64,000 bases of DNA, from the NCBI RefSeq assembly GCF_000524195.1, contig NW_020170389.1, positions 535,187 through 599,186 of the forward strand, given 5' to 3'. The position numbers were made by a program, and so were the translations under genes. Shown in pieces: positions 40,801 to 53,729 of the stretch. The notes below the pieces were generated by a model, which saw only the letters and a program-made list of their open reading frames with translations, did no database searches and had not been told where the DNA came from. Each line of letters starts with the position of its first letter. Position 1 is the first letter of the stretch. The stretch comes from Echinococcus granulosus (Eukaryota > Platyhelminthes > Cestoda > Cyclophyllidea > Taeniidae).

Positions 40801-43800
40801 AAGCACCAGGTAAACAGAAATCGTATGGTTTTTGATAGGCTGGTTCTACATGGCTATGGGGAAAATAAGTATACCACCTATAACGTTATGACGCTGGAGG
40901 GAATTGGAATAATTACCAATTTGTCACGTAAAATGGTCTCCAGTACAGCATCAGGAGTGTATTAATGGCATCTAGAAGGCGGTACGTTTTGATAAAATTT
41001 CCAACCCAGTGCATGCACGCTGCAACTGCATGCATTTGTGAACCGTGACAACTCACAAGAAGGTAATAGTGTCAAGGGCGGGGGTAGGGGGGGTCATTGA
41101 CGTGCTGTTGCAGGTTGGATTTGGTGGTCTCACGCAACTTCCTATACCAACATTCATGAAAGCCCCCTACCGAAACAGCAAATAAATAGTGGAAGGCACT
41201 AAAATTTGGATTATATTTTGTAGGCCATTCCAGCCTTAGAATTTGGTCCCCTGTAGATAAACATTAATTAAGGAAATAAAACGCTCGCGAATTTAGGCAA
41301 GACATATATTAGGAAGGAGAGAATTTGGCCTGCAGAACAAATTTACGTGGTTTATTTTCTTATGCTCCAATTCCCATCAATTTGTCTAAATATACCCACA
41401 GACCCACTAATATACCCCTGAATAGATGTGAATGATACTCTTTGTTGGTAAAACCAAACTTTCCAAAAAGTGGACAGCTCGGAAACTTTTAGCACTTGGT
41501 TGTACTTCGTGGGGGATATAAATTCAAAATTTGTCATTAAGTATGCCTTTAGCCATCTGCAAAAGAGGATGGAATTGACTATAAGATTGCTTTAAGGGGG
41601 AAATTAATAATTAGTACCCCCGGCAGAGTTGCATTCAAGGGAAGGGATTTTTTAACCTGAGGCAGTAAAAGAGCGATTGCCTTAGTGGTTTGAAAACAAC
41701 ACTTGATCGCGAACAGAGAAAGCTCTTTTGGAGGAATGCCTCTCCTAGTTTTAATATCGTGAGGAACTCACTTTCTTTTAAAAACTCTAAATTCCTTTAT
41801 TTTCCTACCACTATGACATTCTTGCTAATTTTTATCTTCAACTCCTGTTGCACCTATTTTAAGCATGTACCAAAGGTTCATGTTAACGATTAAGTTTAGG
41901 GAAATGGGAATAAAATGAATTATTTCGGAAAAGCTTAGCAAATGGTTAAGTTCTATGAAGTGGCAGTATAGAGGCTGGAAGTGAAAAGACAATGGCAAAG
42001 TGCAATATTATTCACCATATATGTGCCAGAGGAATAAAGAAAGCGTGTGATTAAACAATTTTAGGTTATTAAGCCACTCGTTTTAAAGTGCATCATTGAT
42101 CTCGCAATCCGTTAAAGTATTTCCAACGATTCGGTGATTACACAGAGCCTGAACGTACCAGTGAGGAAGAGTTTGTAGACGCCGGGTGGACAGACTCGGA
42201 GCTCGTGATCGTTGAGGATGACTGCGTGGTAAAAGTTGCTACTGCCAGGCAGCCAGGAAAGTTTTGCGGAATTGGTGGTGATATGGGAAGCCTTGAGACG
42301 TGAAGGCGCTGCACTTGCCCCTTTTCCCACCAGCAGAGTGCACTCCGCGTCTTTCGATTGACCCCGTCCTGTCACTGTCCTTATCGATATCCGATGTTGC
42401 TGTAAGGGGATAGCAGGGGGGGGAAGGTCCCACTTGCCTTGTCACTCAGCTCGACCAAAGCCCATTCATCATGATAGGATAGTGAAATGATTTTTGCGTT
42501 GATTAGTGAGGCTAAGAATCGAGGTCTCTTAAATCCTTAGTTATTCTCTGCAGACCGCTCATAGCGCTGTCTTCCCACTTCTGCTTGCTTCACATAAAGC
42601 ACTATAATGCCATTAATAATAATTCAAGAACTCCATTTTTGATATTGCAGCAGGGTATGCTGGAAAGTTTTCACTTATAGAGCTTACGGGAGCTCTCGTT
42701 GGTGCCTCAAAGACGACCTATATGTAAGTGGATCAGATGTTTGCTGCAAAAGAGTAACTTGGATTTTCATTGACTGAGGACAGCGGAACGTAAAAATATG
42801 TCAACTATTTGGCGGTCATCCAAAATTAAATCTTGAACCATAGGGAGTAAACGAAACCGGCATTGAACGAAAGCAAACCCCTGTTTAAAAACCTGTTGCA
42901 AATATGTCTTCCAGAACGATTGTGACTTCAGGGTGTGCTTGCTTGAACTTTGAAGACTTTAAATGGCGTCTATTATACAAGGAATTTCGGCTCTTGATTG
43001 CGGTTCCGACCTCGGCTTACTGATTTGAAAATACCGATTTGCTCTTAGGCGAAAATAAAAGCCTTTGTGCTGAATTACCTACAACATCTAGACTGATTTT
43101 GCACTAGGTGAACTTATTCAAAGTCAATAGAAAAGTGAAAGAGTGATTCAACTCTTTTAAAGTAGAGCGATACCGTTGATTTCTTTCAAAACTTCCTGCA
43201 CTTTGACGCCATAGAAGCTACTAAGGTGTAGTTATACAAAGGGACACACCCTGGGGAATTTAGACGAAGATATTTTTGAGGCCACACTCCGATGCTAAAC
43301 GCAATTATTTATGTTTACCTGGAAGGTTTGTATCACTGCAAGCACCCCAATTTCATACACCGGCCTTTACAACTGGCTCAATTCCTTATAACCATGTAGC
43401 TTCGGTGATTTCAAATATGAATTTACGATCAGCGTATCTTTACAACCTTGTTTGGCTGAAATAATCCTCCTTCTGAAGTAAAATGGGAAAAGTCTTTAAT
43501 CAAATTTGCACCATGGACAGATTCCTGATAATCATCATCACAATAAGTAAAATACTTCAATATACAAAAACAAGAAGTCTTATGGACAAAACGTGCTTTT
43601 TCATAGTCATCAGGGTTTCTGCCACTGTAACATAGGCACCTGGATCCACTTGCTCTCGTCATGTACACATACTAGCATTATTTGTTTTCTAACTTTAAAT
43701 CGAAATAAATTAGAAGTAAAGGAAATTTCGCCGAACTATTGTGTCAGGTATGATTATAAATTATGGGACAATCTCCGTAAATGGAATCTTTCAAAAGTGT

Positions 43801-46800
43801 GCATATTCGAAGATTTAGCATTTCAGGAAGGGACAGAACTCATTCTACTTTTCCAAAATGGATGTATTCATAGACTTTCTGCCTTTAATTGTATTGCTAA
43901 CACAAAAAAAACGGTGAATTTTTTGCACGATATTTAGTAGCGATGTTAGGACGCTGGAGACATCATTGACCCATATCATTTCTATTCCAAAATGAATTGT
44001 TTATAGCTGTTTGAATTCTCTAAAGTGTGTTTGACCCTTAGAAAAATTTTGAGATAAGAAAAGTTTTGCTTTCGTGTTCTACGTTGAAGTAACAAGGAGC
44101 AAAGCGTTAGATAGTAAAGGCACTCTACTTTAACCAACCTCATTACCTAATTGAAGACAACAATTATTTTCAAATTTTGCTAAAACTCGGCAATGCACCT
44201 TGGAGCTATCAATATTTTCAACCAAGGCTCGACACTTCTCATGTCCGCCCACGGAATTTCGAAATTGACCATCGGCGTAGACATGATAGGCAGTCACTTC
44301 CTCCTCCTCATTCTGGAGAAATCCTGGTGGTTTCCAACTCACAATTGCGCTGTGAGTTAGTTGCTTCTCCAACGCTATTCCTCGGGGCGCAGGTACTATG
44401 CGAAAAGAAGTCGAATGTTTTAGAAGTTCTCCAAAGAAAATGGAATGCACATTCTGTTAATAAATGATAAATCTTTTTATTTTTGACTAACCTTCTTCCA
44501 CCAATGTGAGGAACAAAATGCAGCACATGGTCTTTATTTAATTTAAAGTGGCCAAACCTCTCTCAGATAATGAATTCTAGATAGAATTAAGGCCGCAAAT
44601 CGCTAACATTTCAGGCTCCTCCAAAAAAATGTGTTTTCGGCTCAGCATTAAAAGCTTTTATTCGTGAAAGTGTGGGACAATAATTAGAGGTATTTAGGGG
44701 ATAATTTAAAGGGCGGCAGAATGATTTGAGGCCTGAGTAGTTTTGCATAATGCTCTCTACGACTTAAGACGCACCTCTTTTGGGAAGGTTCCACTCCCCG
44801 TCGACTTGAAAATTTCCCACTTTCGATGGGTACCAGTCGTGATTCTGTCTGTCTTCTGCAAATTCCAATAATTTACTCCTTACTAGCATAAAAAGACAGA
44901 GAAGCACAGTTGATTCGCTCTAGCAGAAGTAGGTTATAATATTTGTAATATAGCAATTCCTCAACAAAGTGTTTCATTAGTATTTCAAGGTATGGAAAAG
45001 TCAAGGTTTCTGGAATCCATTGAATCACCATGCAGCTCAACCCCTGGCGTAAGTGCACAAACGAATAGGCATTGTTTGGGAAATATGGTTGTGACGAGCT
45101 TTATGAGTTTGCATTTGAAGCCAATTCATATTTAAACCAACGTTCTTATGACAGTAGTGTATTTAGCTAATGTAAGTGGTTATACGGTAGAAACTAGTAT
45201 ATTGCTTAAATTTCAAGAAATATGATCTCTAGGTGCGATCACTTTTAGCCAATAAACATTTGTACGAGAAAATTTTAACTGATTTTTATTGATTTCCTCA
45301 ATAATTGGGTGCTGATTTTTAGTAAACTTCCCCTCATTAACCAAATACCCTTAAGACCTACCAGGGCAGGAATGCTTGAAGCTGGTGGTGTCAGTAGAAG
45401 TGGTTCCTTTCCGTGAAATTACGTATTCCAGACCGTTGGGGAGGGTGGTGGATGTGGCGGAGGCTGACGAGTGAACACCCCCAACGACTTCAAGGCTCTC
45501 GTACTTTTGTCGCATTCGTGAAGACTCGAGCTCTAGAAGCAATTCCTCGTAGCGCAGCGTTTCGAGAGCGCAACGTCGCTCCGAATCACGAAGTCGCGTC
45601 TAATTAGTTAGGTGAATAACCAGATGAGAACAAAGAGGTCCCGACCACAGGAACAACTATTTTCATTGGCCAAGCCTATGATTGCAAACAGGAGACTCCT
45701 TTCGTAATGATAATTTGCCTTTTAAATTGTAGGATTTCTGAATATTGGAAGCAGATTTAATCAGGTAGGATTACCACTTTCTCTCCTTTTTAAATTGATC
45801 ATAGTTTATCTGAGAGTTAACTTACGACAGAATGGAATGCGCATTAAGCAAATGAATAGGAGATGATTCCCTCCTCTTGCTTATTTATGGATTAATCAAG
45901 TAGTTAAATGGCAATAAATTAAAACATACGCACAAAGTATACACAATCTTAACGACAATCTATTAACAAAAAGCGGGAGTGAGTGAGTGAGAAGAAAATG
46001 GGGAGAAAGAAACTGCAAAAAGTCTATGGCAACGCATTACTGATTTTCTCTCCCTAGAAGTTCTCAAACCATTTCTGTTCTAAGAATGTCCCACCTAATT
46101 TGCATTAACGTTATCCAACCATTCAGGTTGTTTTAATGCTTCAAAGTGGTTGAGCAAGTGGGCGTTAGCGCCGGAGCCTGCTGCTGATTAGCGCCTAGAG
46201 TATGGCGCCACGGCTCTATCTTCCATGGTCGTATCAAGGTTTCTTATCACAGTAGCTCATTTTAAAAATTGAAATCAAACACCGATACAGCCTTTCACTA
46301 ATCCCACTCTTTTCACGCCGAATGACTCTTCTGTTGATATCGTATGCCACCTGTACTGCTACACTGGTTCCACAGCAATACTCACATTTGGGAACAAATT
46401 GTGCTCCAAAAGGGGAGAAGTTTAAAAGGCAATCCTAAGTCAAAGATACGCTTATGAAATGGCACCAACATGCCTCTACAAAAATAAGAATCAGGGTTGG
46501 TTCAAATGACCTTTAAGATGTTTTTTGTGCCTCACTTCGAGTGCATGGTGAACCTGAGCACCCCACCATGGGGTTATAAACGCTTCCACACATATTAGTC
46601 GTTATTTTAAAACCAGTTATAGTATCCCCATATGTCTAAGTATTTTGGAGCTTTTAACTAAAAAATTTATTTTTAGTATAAAAAAGGATACTCCAAGGTC
46701 AGTTATACTCATTGAAGTCTGGCGATAACACATGGAACAGATATAACGCCTGAGGAAGATTTGTTTCATCTGTCCGTTGGTAAATAAGGCGACAGTTTAA

Positions 46801-48257
46801 TGTACCGAGAGAAGTTTTCACCAAATGTCTGAAATTTCTTCGCCAAAAATCCACTATCAAATCAGCCATGTAAATTGGTAGGTTTGCGAGTGACAGCTTT
46901 TCCAAACACCAAAGTGGTTGTGGGTCTAGTTTTAAAATAGGTGGGCAAAAGGAAAACGAAGCTTGACTGTCTATAGACCCACGAAAGCGCCCTCTTATCC
47001 AAGTACCTGACTAAATTCCCTCACCTTGAGATTCTCGATTGCTTCCTTGAGTTCAGCAACCGCAGGCTGAAAAAAAAACGAGCAATTTAAACGAACCCAT
47101 CTGGGAATATAGTTGATTAATTCCAATTATTTAGATATTCCCTTCTCAAAAGAGAAGTCTCGTGCATTTTACGGGACTCTATTAATTTACTCCCTGACTT
47201 AATCTAATTGGCAGTGGGTACATTCATTTGGCGAATCCATAATATCAAACCGCCTCATAAAGTACCTTTTTATTTAGTGTTTAAATTACCGCTCTGGGAA
47301 AGTAATATTAATCTTTAACTGCTCATTATAATGAGTTTATGTTACCAAATTCTAGGATACGTACCCCTATGAATGCAGAGACTTGGTACGGCTCCTTCAC
47401 TGCGCAAAGATTATAGCATTCACCCATAAAATATCCCCAAACTGACTTCGTACAGGCAACAGACAATACCTTAATTGTCAATTTGGAAACGAAAATGCCC
47501 TTATAGGTCATTTAAAATCGCATTCATCGGTGGTTAAATATGTTGCCAATTACCGCGTGTTCGGGAAATTCGACTTCGAAATGCGACTCCGTTAAGGTAC
47601 TGGATTCGAGGCTTTGCGGGAGTTGACCAATCTTCTCGGTTATTTGTGCTTTTATTTCCGAATTTTCAAAGCTGAGCTGTTGACGTCGTTCAAAACTTTC
47701 TTGTAGCTCCTCAAAAAATCAAATAAAACAAGTTTTCACGGTAGTCAAGTCGATCTTCCCATGTAAGACTTAACTGTAAAGCACTGGTCACTGATTTCAC
47801 CATTTCTATCCCTCTTAAACACTCCTTTTTGTCTAAGTAAATGATATTTTTGATTTGATCAAGGTGTTCTCCTATTGTGGACAAAAAATAACTAGATGTA
47901 CTTAAAATGAGCCCCGGAGCCTCCTGCGATGAGGCAGCAATTACTCTGTTAACTCGCATGACATTTTGTCGAATATTCTGACACAAAGGCGCTCAGTTAA
48001 ACCGAAAATGAGTTGATTCTAGGCGATGTGGGAAGTAATGCACTCCTCCTCAAAATAAAATCGTTTGTATTTTGTAAAAGAATTTTACCACAAAGTACGT
48101 AACAAGACTCCAGTTGAAAAAGTTACCAATTTGCCCGTGACTACTTTTGTTTGTGTGCTACGAATGCTTCCCTAATCAACAGATTTATTCATATCCTCGT
48201 CTATTATAGCAAATATTCAAAGTCATTTAAATGACCTACCTTAAGGAGAGTTTCCAT
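19683..48257 (-). CDS. RIMBP: RIM-binding protein (RIM-BP), about 20 exons
   Basis: RIM-BPs link RIM and voltage-gated calcium channels at presynaptic active zones. Phase-matched exons (5' to 3'): 48257-48240, 47977-47801, 47709-47554, 47066-47025, 45599-45362, 44855-44775, 44395-44199, 42399-42159, 40090-39932, 39471-39286, 37353-36878, 35521-35312, 33656-32897, 31499-31092, 28803-28601, 27114-26869, 24283-24032, 22366-21992, 21382-21032, 19814-19683; about 1635 aa. Order: coiled coil (e.g. AELKEAIENLK), FN3-I (SAIVSWKPP, then HRISIRTVTGRG), FN3-II (ECTLLVGK, SAKLSWLPGSS), FN3-III (LLVSWRPVP), a long acidic then Ser/Arg-rich linker, SH3-II (SLYDYDPATMSPNP, DEDGFYFGE, GFVPSNMV) and SH3-III (EALYDYDPHIYSPNVDVE, GLVPSNFL). 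SH3-I is absent. Least certain: the first two exons, the 32897/31499 junction (alternative donor at 32883), and the last exon, as the 21382 exon can also read on to a stop at 20957. Confidence 0.92.
20161..20211 (-). other. candidate 51-nt cassette exon of RIM-BP
   Basis: An acceptor (CCCTCATAG) opens 17 in-frame codons reading YWRCGEERPMLIELALP, followed by a perfect GTAAGT donor. The phase is 0 at both ends, so it can be included between exons 21382-21032 and 19814-19683 without shifting the frame. No family match; support is the splice sites and phase only. Confidence 0.4.
25120..25284 (-). other. candidate alternative exon between SH3-II and SH3-III of RIM-BP
   Basis: A GC-rich island inside the 2.6-kb intron 26868-24284. 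After a CTTCAG acceptor the phase-0 frame stays open for 54 codons to a stop at 25120, which would give a short isoform lacking SH3-III. A GTGAGG donor after 24 nt (25284-25261, reading DRCLSMTR) would instead make an in-frame micro-exon. Both are phase-compatible with the flanking exons. No transcript evidence. Confidence 0.3.
41076..41093 (+). repeat. G-run tract, potential G-quadruplex
   Basis: GGG-C-GGGGG-TA-GGGGGGG on the top strand, which is the template strand of RIM-BP, in the intron 42158-40091. Four runs of three G with short loops can be drawn. It stands out in otherwise AT-rich intron sequence. Confidence 0.6.
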
Positions 48258-48969
48258 TAAGAGTGCGGGAGGTGGCCTCCTCCGATGCAGCACATTGGAC
48301 CTTGTCGATGTTGGGAAGACAAGCCCCGAAATTCTACGCCTCTATACAGCACTTTAAAAAAAATATGCGGCAATTCAGGCCTGCGGCGTTATTAGCCAGT
48401 GTGTTTGTGGTAAACTAGAGTGAACGGCCACTGCGGTGGAGACATTTTTCCCTATAATTACGGCGGGTTTAGCTGGATTAGGCGAGATGTTTGCTTAAGT
48501 CCCCAACTTTAGACATTTTTGCTGTGGGAAAAAACAAAACACCCATATTTTTTACCTTGGTGACGGGAGTGTATTCCCCAATTCTGTCATTTTGGAATGA
48601 AATGAAAAATATTCTACAAAACGATGTTTTTGTTTTCAACGTAACATCAGAATTATCTATCAACGACCCTTGCAAAATGACTCAATTTCTATTTTTTAAT
48701 TTGACTATTCACCCTTATAAAAGGTTACTTGGTTCTTACACTTTGCCTACTTTGCCATCTCAAGCGCAAATGACTTCATTAATGACATATAACCAACACG
48801 CCGTGCTTTGTTGATTTAAGGATGAAAAACGATGTTGGTAACACTAAAATTTTCTCCAGGTAAAGGCTCCAATTAATCACCAGCCCATACCTGCAAACTT
48901 ATGGAACGTCGGGCTATCGTAAGGCAAACTTGTCATTCTAAGTTAGTAAACAGATTTTTCGAATTAGAT

Positions 48970-48987
48970 AATGCCATTATTCGAAAC
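48970..48987. repeat. 18-bp direct repeat, copy 1
   Basis: AATGCCATTATTCGAAAC occurs here and again at 51147-51164 in the same orientation. It may be the remnant of a dispersed repeat or chance. Confidence 0.5.
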
Positions 48988-51146
48988 CGCCCGTAATTTT
49001 AACATTGAGTAAACCAAAACAACAAACAAACAAAACCAAAAATATCTTGCTTGATAATATTAGGGAATATCTCTACATACTGGATCAAATTAACCTAGAA
49101 TTGCCTACAAAAGGAAGTCGAAAAAATACTACATTTTCTCCCCAGTAGCGCTATGGTTTAAAATCCATTATTGCAAATGTCACGAGAGTGCCAGTGGTTG
49201 TAAAGGATCGCGCAAATTTAACAGGCATTCTTATTAAATTAGTGAAGGGATTTTAAGAATCGCTCATATTTCCTGTGATGGCAGAAATTTTACGCAGTAA
49301 AATTATCGAAAGTGTTATTTGTCACAATTATGCTTAGGAGGTCACTATTATGTAAACTGGTGATTGCATCGATGTTAATTTATTTGCTGTGATTATTTAG
49401 TTTGGTTGCTCATAGCAAGGAGAATAAATTATAAAAATAAAATTGCATCCAACATATGGAGAAGTCAGGTCACCAATCACTTCCTTCCAGCTAATCCAAA
49501 GTACAAAAAAATAACCAGAGTTTGTGTGAGTGCTCACGCTTGGAAGGTTTGAGATAATATACAAACAGGATTTTTGGTTCCCTTTGAGGTTAGATTTGAT
49601 TTGGAATCATTTTCCTCCAATACTTTCAATGCTTCTGATCAGTAGAAACAAATCCCTTCTAAATATTTCAAGAAGAAGCTCTAATGTGTACTATAGAATA
49701 AGTTATAAAGGAATTAGCAAAGTCAAATTTGTACTCTAAGACATCCCACAATGATATCATAAATGAAGTGACTAATTAAAGTGGTGGTGAAATTTTAGGA
49801 TGAAGTACTACTTTTTCAGTGCGCAGAAACGACACGAACCTGCTAAAATAAAGTTCAAACAACAAAAAAATCGTAACTCGTTTGCTAATTATTAGAGATA
49901 CCGATCGATCTTAACGAAACCATCCGGACAAAAATAGTTCAGGTAAGTAAACGTTTACATGGGGTAGCCCAACTTGTCCCCGACGCGGGTATCTCGACTC
50001 ACGAACACACTGGGTACTCGATTTTCGAAAAACATGAGGACGTAATGGTTACCTGATATAATGTCTATTTGACAGCATCTGAGTGTGGCATCAAGATACA
50101 AAGTGAATGCAGTTCTTTTTAATGGAAAACTTCATCCAGTTTCCGAAAGCACGCTTGAGTTGAAGCGCAGACAGACTGTGTGAACAATTTTGGCAATTAT
50201 TAATTTGGAATCAAGACCTTAAACAGTGCGTTTGGTTATTTTTAACTCACTAAACTATACAATTGTATTAAAATTTATGCTATCTGCTTTCTCCAAACAG
50301 TTCATCTGCCACTTACCTGTTTAAACAAAAGTTTGTGCTTTAATTGCTCTAGCCGTGTTGTTTATAATAGGCTTTATTTTGCGAGCATATTTCCCGTATA
50401 AGAACGTAAAAAAACTCAACACTTTTTCTAATCATGTGCTGCCACAGCCACTACTTATAGCGAATTTAGTCTGTTAACTGCTAAATTTTACAAATTCAAT
50501 CTTACCTTCGCCCAAGTATCAATTAGTGAATCGCATTAAACGTGAACGCTCGCCTTTTTGGACTGTTCGTGGTTTTAGCATAAAGATGCTGTGAAGGTAC
50601 ATTTATTTTGTGGAAAAAAAAACATTTCGATTCTCTCAACTTCGGAATCGAATTTATTCCATGTTTGGGTAAAAAAACCCGTCATTTTTGGATGGTTGCA
50701 AGAAAAATTAAGCCATCGTTACGATTATCATTGTTATCAGGTGATATTTTACGACGTGGATACTCTTAAAGCAAATAAATCAAACTCATTAAGAAAAAAT
50801 TCCATCTCGCTTCATTTTGGAAACGTCTACACTTATGCTACGATAAGGGAATCATTTATTAACAATTTTTGCATAAAACACCTTTGCAGGTTCGAAATCC
50901 GGTGACTTTTTTCCTAAAAAGGTGCTATTAATGCCCTCAAATCAATTTTGGATGGATTTCAGAGCTTTAAAAGCGGAATTCATGAAGCTCCATATGTCAC
51001 ATGGGGATGGTGGAATGACTAAATGACAATTAGTTGTCAAAGTAATTATTTTTTTCCCAAAAAAATCAAAATTTTATTAAAATTGCAAAGAACGCGATTT
51101 AAAATATAATATTTCGGCCTCATACCACTGCTGCCATAGTGATGCA

Positions 51147-51164
51147 AATGCCATTATTCGAAAC
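51147..51164. repeat. 18-bp direct repeat, copy 2
   Basis: Exact copy of the 18-mer at 48970-48987, 2.2 kb away. The sequences diverge within a few bases outside the repeat. Confidence 0.5.
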
Positions 51165-51599
51165 TGCTGGCCTCGTGAATCTAGAGTCTCCCACCAACCC
51201 ATAGCAGGGGTGCTGAATTTGAGCATCTAAGGCACTAATGGGTTATTTCAACCCGCTTGCATTGTCAGCAATGGCTGGTAGGATTTTAGCTATTTCATTG
51301 TTGACGTGTGATTTTTATGTCCACAAGACACCTGCATGAATCATAGTCTGCGATCCAGAGAAGATAACTTCATGATTTTCTATCAGCTAAAATGTATAAA
51401 TTTCTAATGACCAAAGATAAAAACCTTTTTAGTGAGCAAAAACAATTTTAATGATATCCTACCTTAAATAGAAGTTTTAGATAGCAGGAGAGATCGAGTT
51501 GTGAAGAGCATAATCCCGCCGTGATTAATTTCCGCAATGAAGGCATGTAATCCGTGGGATTAAAATTTTTTACAGATCAGCTCGCGTTCCTGCCATCTC

Positions 51600-52080
51600 A
51601 CTTTCCTCCTCGAAGTTCGCCTTATTGGGAAAATAATTTATTGGAGTGTCACCACACGAAAAAGCCGGAAGAATGCGCGCGCCAGAGCTGAGTAGGCGAT
51701 GGCAAAAGGCACACGCATACACAGAGTTTGCTCGTTCGCTAGCTCTCGCTCTCTCTCGTTTGCTCTCCGCCTCCCTCTGTCCGTCTCACTTGCTCCTGCA
51801 TGCGCTCCCTTCTACTCCTTCGCTCACTCACTCCCGCCCCATCCCACCAGACTTGGCCAGCACGTGTCGCCGTGGCCACGTGGGAGTCAGCCAATGAGAC
51901 CACTGCTGCTCCATCGACCGTCCGTGATGTATTTTGCCCTGGCCCGTGCGGCTCAACCACCATGGTTACGTGCTGGCGTGCATGATTATGTAAGCACTCG
52001 GTGGACATGTAAGAGAAAGTTAATCCTCACGCGCAGTGTACCAGATGAAGTTTAACACTAGCGTGTATTTACTGTCCTAG
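51600..52080. promoter_or_regulatory. GC- and CT-rich promoter-like block between two divergent genes
   Basis: A 450-bp block much richer in G+C than the surrounding several kilobases, lying between RIM-BP (minus) and CP2 (plus). It contains a CT-rich tract (about 51738-51790), two CACGTG E-boxes (51861-51866 and 51877-51882) and a CCAAT box (51891-51895) within 35 bp. Overlapping open frames on both strands read as low-complexity Ser/Leu/Arg text without family signs, so I treat it as regulatory or 5' UTR. Which gene it serves, or both, cannot be told. Confidence 0.4.
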
Positions 52081-53629
52081 TTACCTGATGGCCAGGTACT
52101 GGGCTCCTTCCTCCTCCTAGTCGATCCCGTAGTGGGTGGAACAATCCTCCATGGTATCCCTGCTCTTAACCCCTCACCAAAAATTAGCTACCTGCAATCT
52201 ATCAGGAAGGACCAAAAATCGCCAACAAATCCAACCTTCCATATTGTGAACTTGAACACTATAACAAATATATTACTTTGAAGTCACATCACTTGAAACA
52301 ATTCATACTTTAACTTGCGATTTGTATGCATCTTCTTCCGGTGATCAAATTGAAGGGCCTCCGACACGATGTTGAGAACTGCAAAGAAATATTTCATTTT
52401 GGCATCCAATTCTCACTGCCTTCTGTTCAGGTAGGAATACTATAAGACTTACACAGATCGCTACTGCATTTATCTTGCTTTGCTTAACTGTGGGTCACAA
52501 AAAAGTGTCTGGATGTCGGTATGACCTTGTTATATATACCTCACAAATAAACCCATCATTTACTGCAGTTTTGCATCGGGACATGAGACCTTAATTTGTT
52601 GAAAATCCCGAGGGAATGATAGTATAACACGTGAAGTTGTTGGATTATGAAATTGGAATGGCGCCGCTCCATTTCTAGGTTTCATTAATGGGGAATTTAA
52701 GTCTTACATAGTCTGCGTACAATACAAATACCTGATGGCAATACAGGTTTTGCACACCTTATTTTTGCAGTTCTGGTTTATTTTTAATGATTGCAATGTC
52801 GAGGTTTAAAGCAATGACACCAACTTTCATTAACTATAGCTCGAATCGCACTCTCAACATCGCTCAAGAAGATAAGAAATGAAAATTTGGATTTGGTTGC
52901 CTTAAATGGCTTAGTAAAAATGTGAATTAGTATTTTTTTAAAGTGGTAAACACGAAAGCGCAGAAAATTCTCCAAAATACAAGTGATTTCTTCGACCGGA
53001 AAAGGGTAATCTTAATAAAATGACCAGCGTTGCCCCAATTCTTCCCCTCCGTCTTTATGCTACTTACGGACTCTAGAATTAAGATGAAAAGCAGTTCTTA
53101 CCCAGTATTGATATCAAACAGGAAAACTTATACGAAACTACACTATTTCAGTCCTATTTGCATAATTCACTGGCCTAGGACACAAACTAACTTTCCTACA
53201 GCGTTACGCGGGATTAGAATAATGTTAAATAGGAATTGTGGATTAGAGCGGTTGACTACTTCCCTTGCTCACTCACCACCAAAATTTATGAAGATAGTGA
53301 GCAAGTGTATGTGGCCACATTTGGCGAAAAAAACGTTCTGCGCCTAAGCGAAGGGAAAAGTTAGTGCCTACTTAATTTATATTTTTTAAATTCAGAATTA
53401 ATCGTTGTTCCTGAAATTACGAACTGTACCTGCTGCAAAGAAAATCCTATTATCTGACTAATTTTGGCTAACAAATATACTAACGTCTTATTGATTTAGA
53501 TTCACCATTTAATTTTGTATAAACTGTGACAAATAATTAATAAAAATGCAGATATTCCACTGTCACCAGGATGCTCTCAATTTAAGCAACTTTACTAGCT
53601 TCAGATTTCAAAATTGCTGACTGTCGTTG
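52081..53629. other. no gene recognised
   Basis: AT-rich DNA from the promoter-like block to the assembly gap. No exon, RNA gene or repeat is supported. Confidence 0.5.
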
Positions 53630-53729
53630 NNNNNNNNNNNNNNNNNNNNNNNNNNNNNNNNNNNNNNNNNNNNNNNNNNNNNNNNNNNNNNNNNNNNNNN
53701 NNNNNNNNNNNNNNNNNNNNNNNNNNNNN
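53630..53729. other. assembly gap (100 N)
   Basis: Exactly 100 undetermined bases, the usual placeholder for a gap of unknown size. Sequence just to the right (53730-53960) is more GC-rich than its surroundings, which fits a repeat breaking the assembly. Confidence 0.95.

Larger units (their letters stand above)
48258..51599. other. upstream region of RIM-BP, no further exon recognised
   Basis: AT-rich DNA upstream of the proposed RIM-BP initiation codon. A 5' UTR exon could lie here but I cannot place it. One exact 18-bp repeat copy lies at 48970-48987. Confidence 0.4.

Noticed and set aside
44473..44530. Possible extra exon just upstream of FN3-I in RIM-BP
   Set aside because: It has usable splice sites but a length of about 40 nt that would break the phase-1 to phase-1 join of its neighbours.
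51646..52055. Overlapping open frames on both strands in the GC-rich block
   Set aside because: They read as low-complexity Ser/Leu/Arg text caused by CT repeats, with no family signature and no phase-consistent neighbours.
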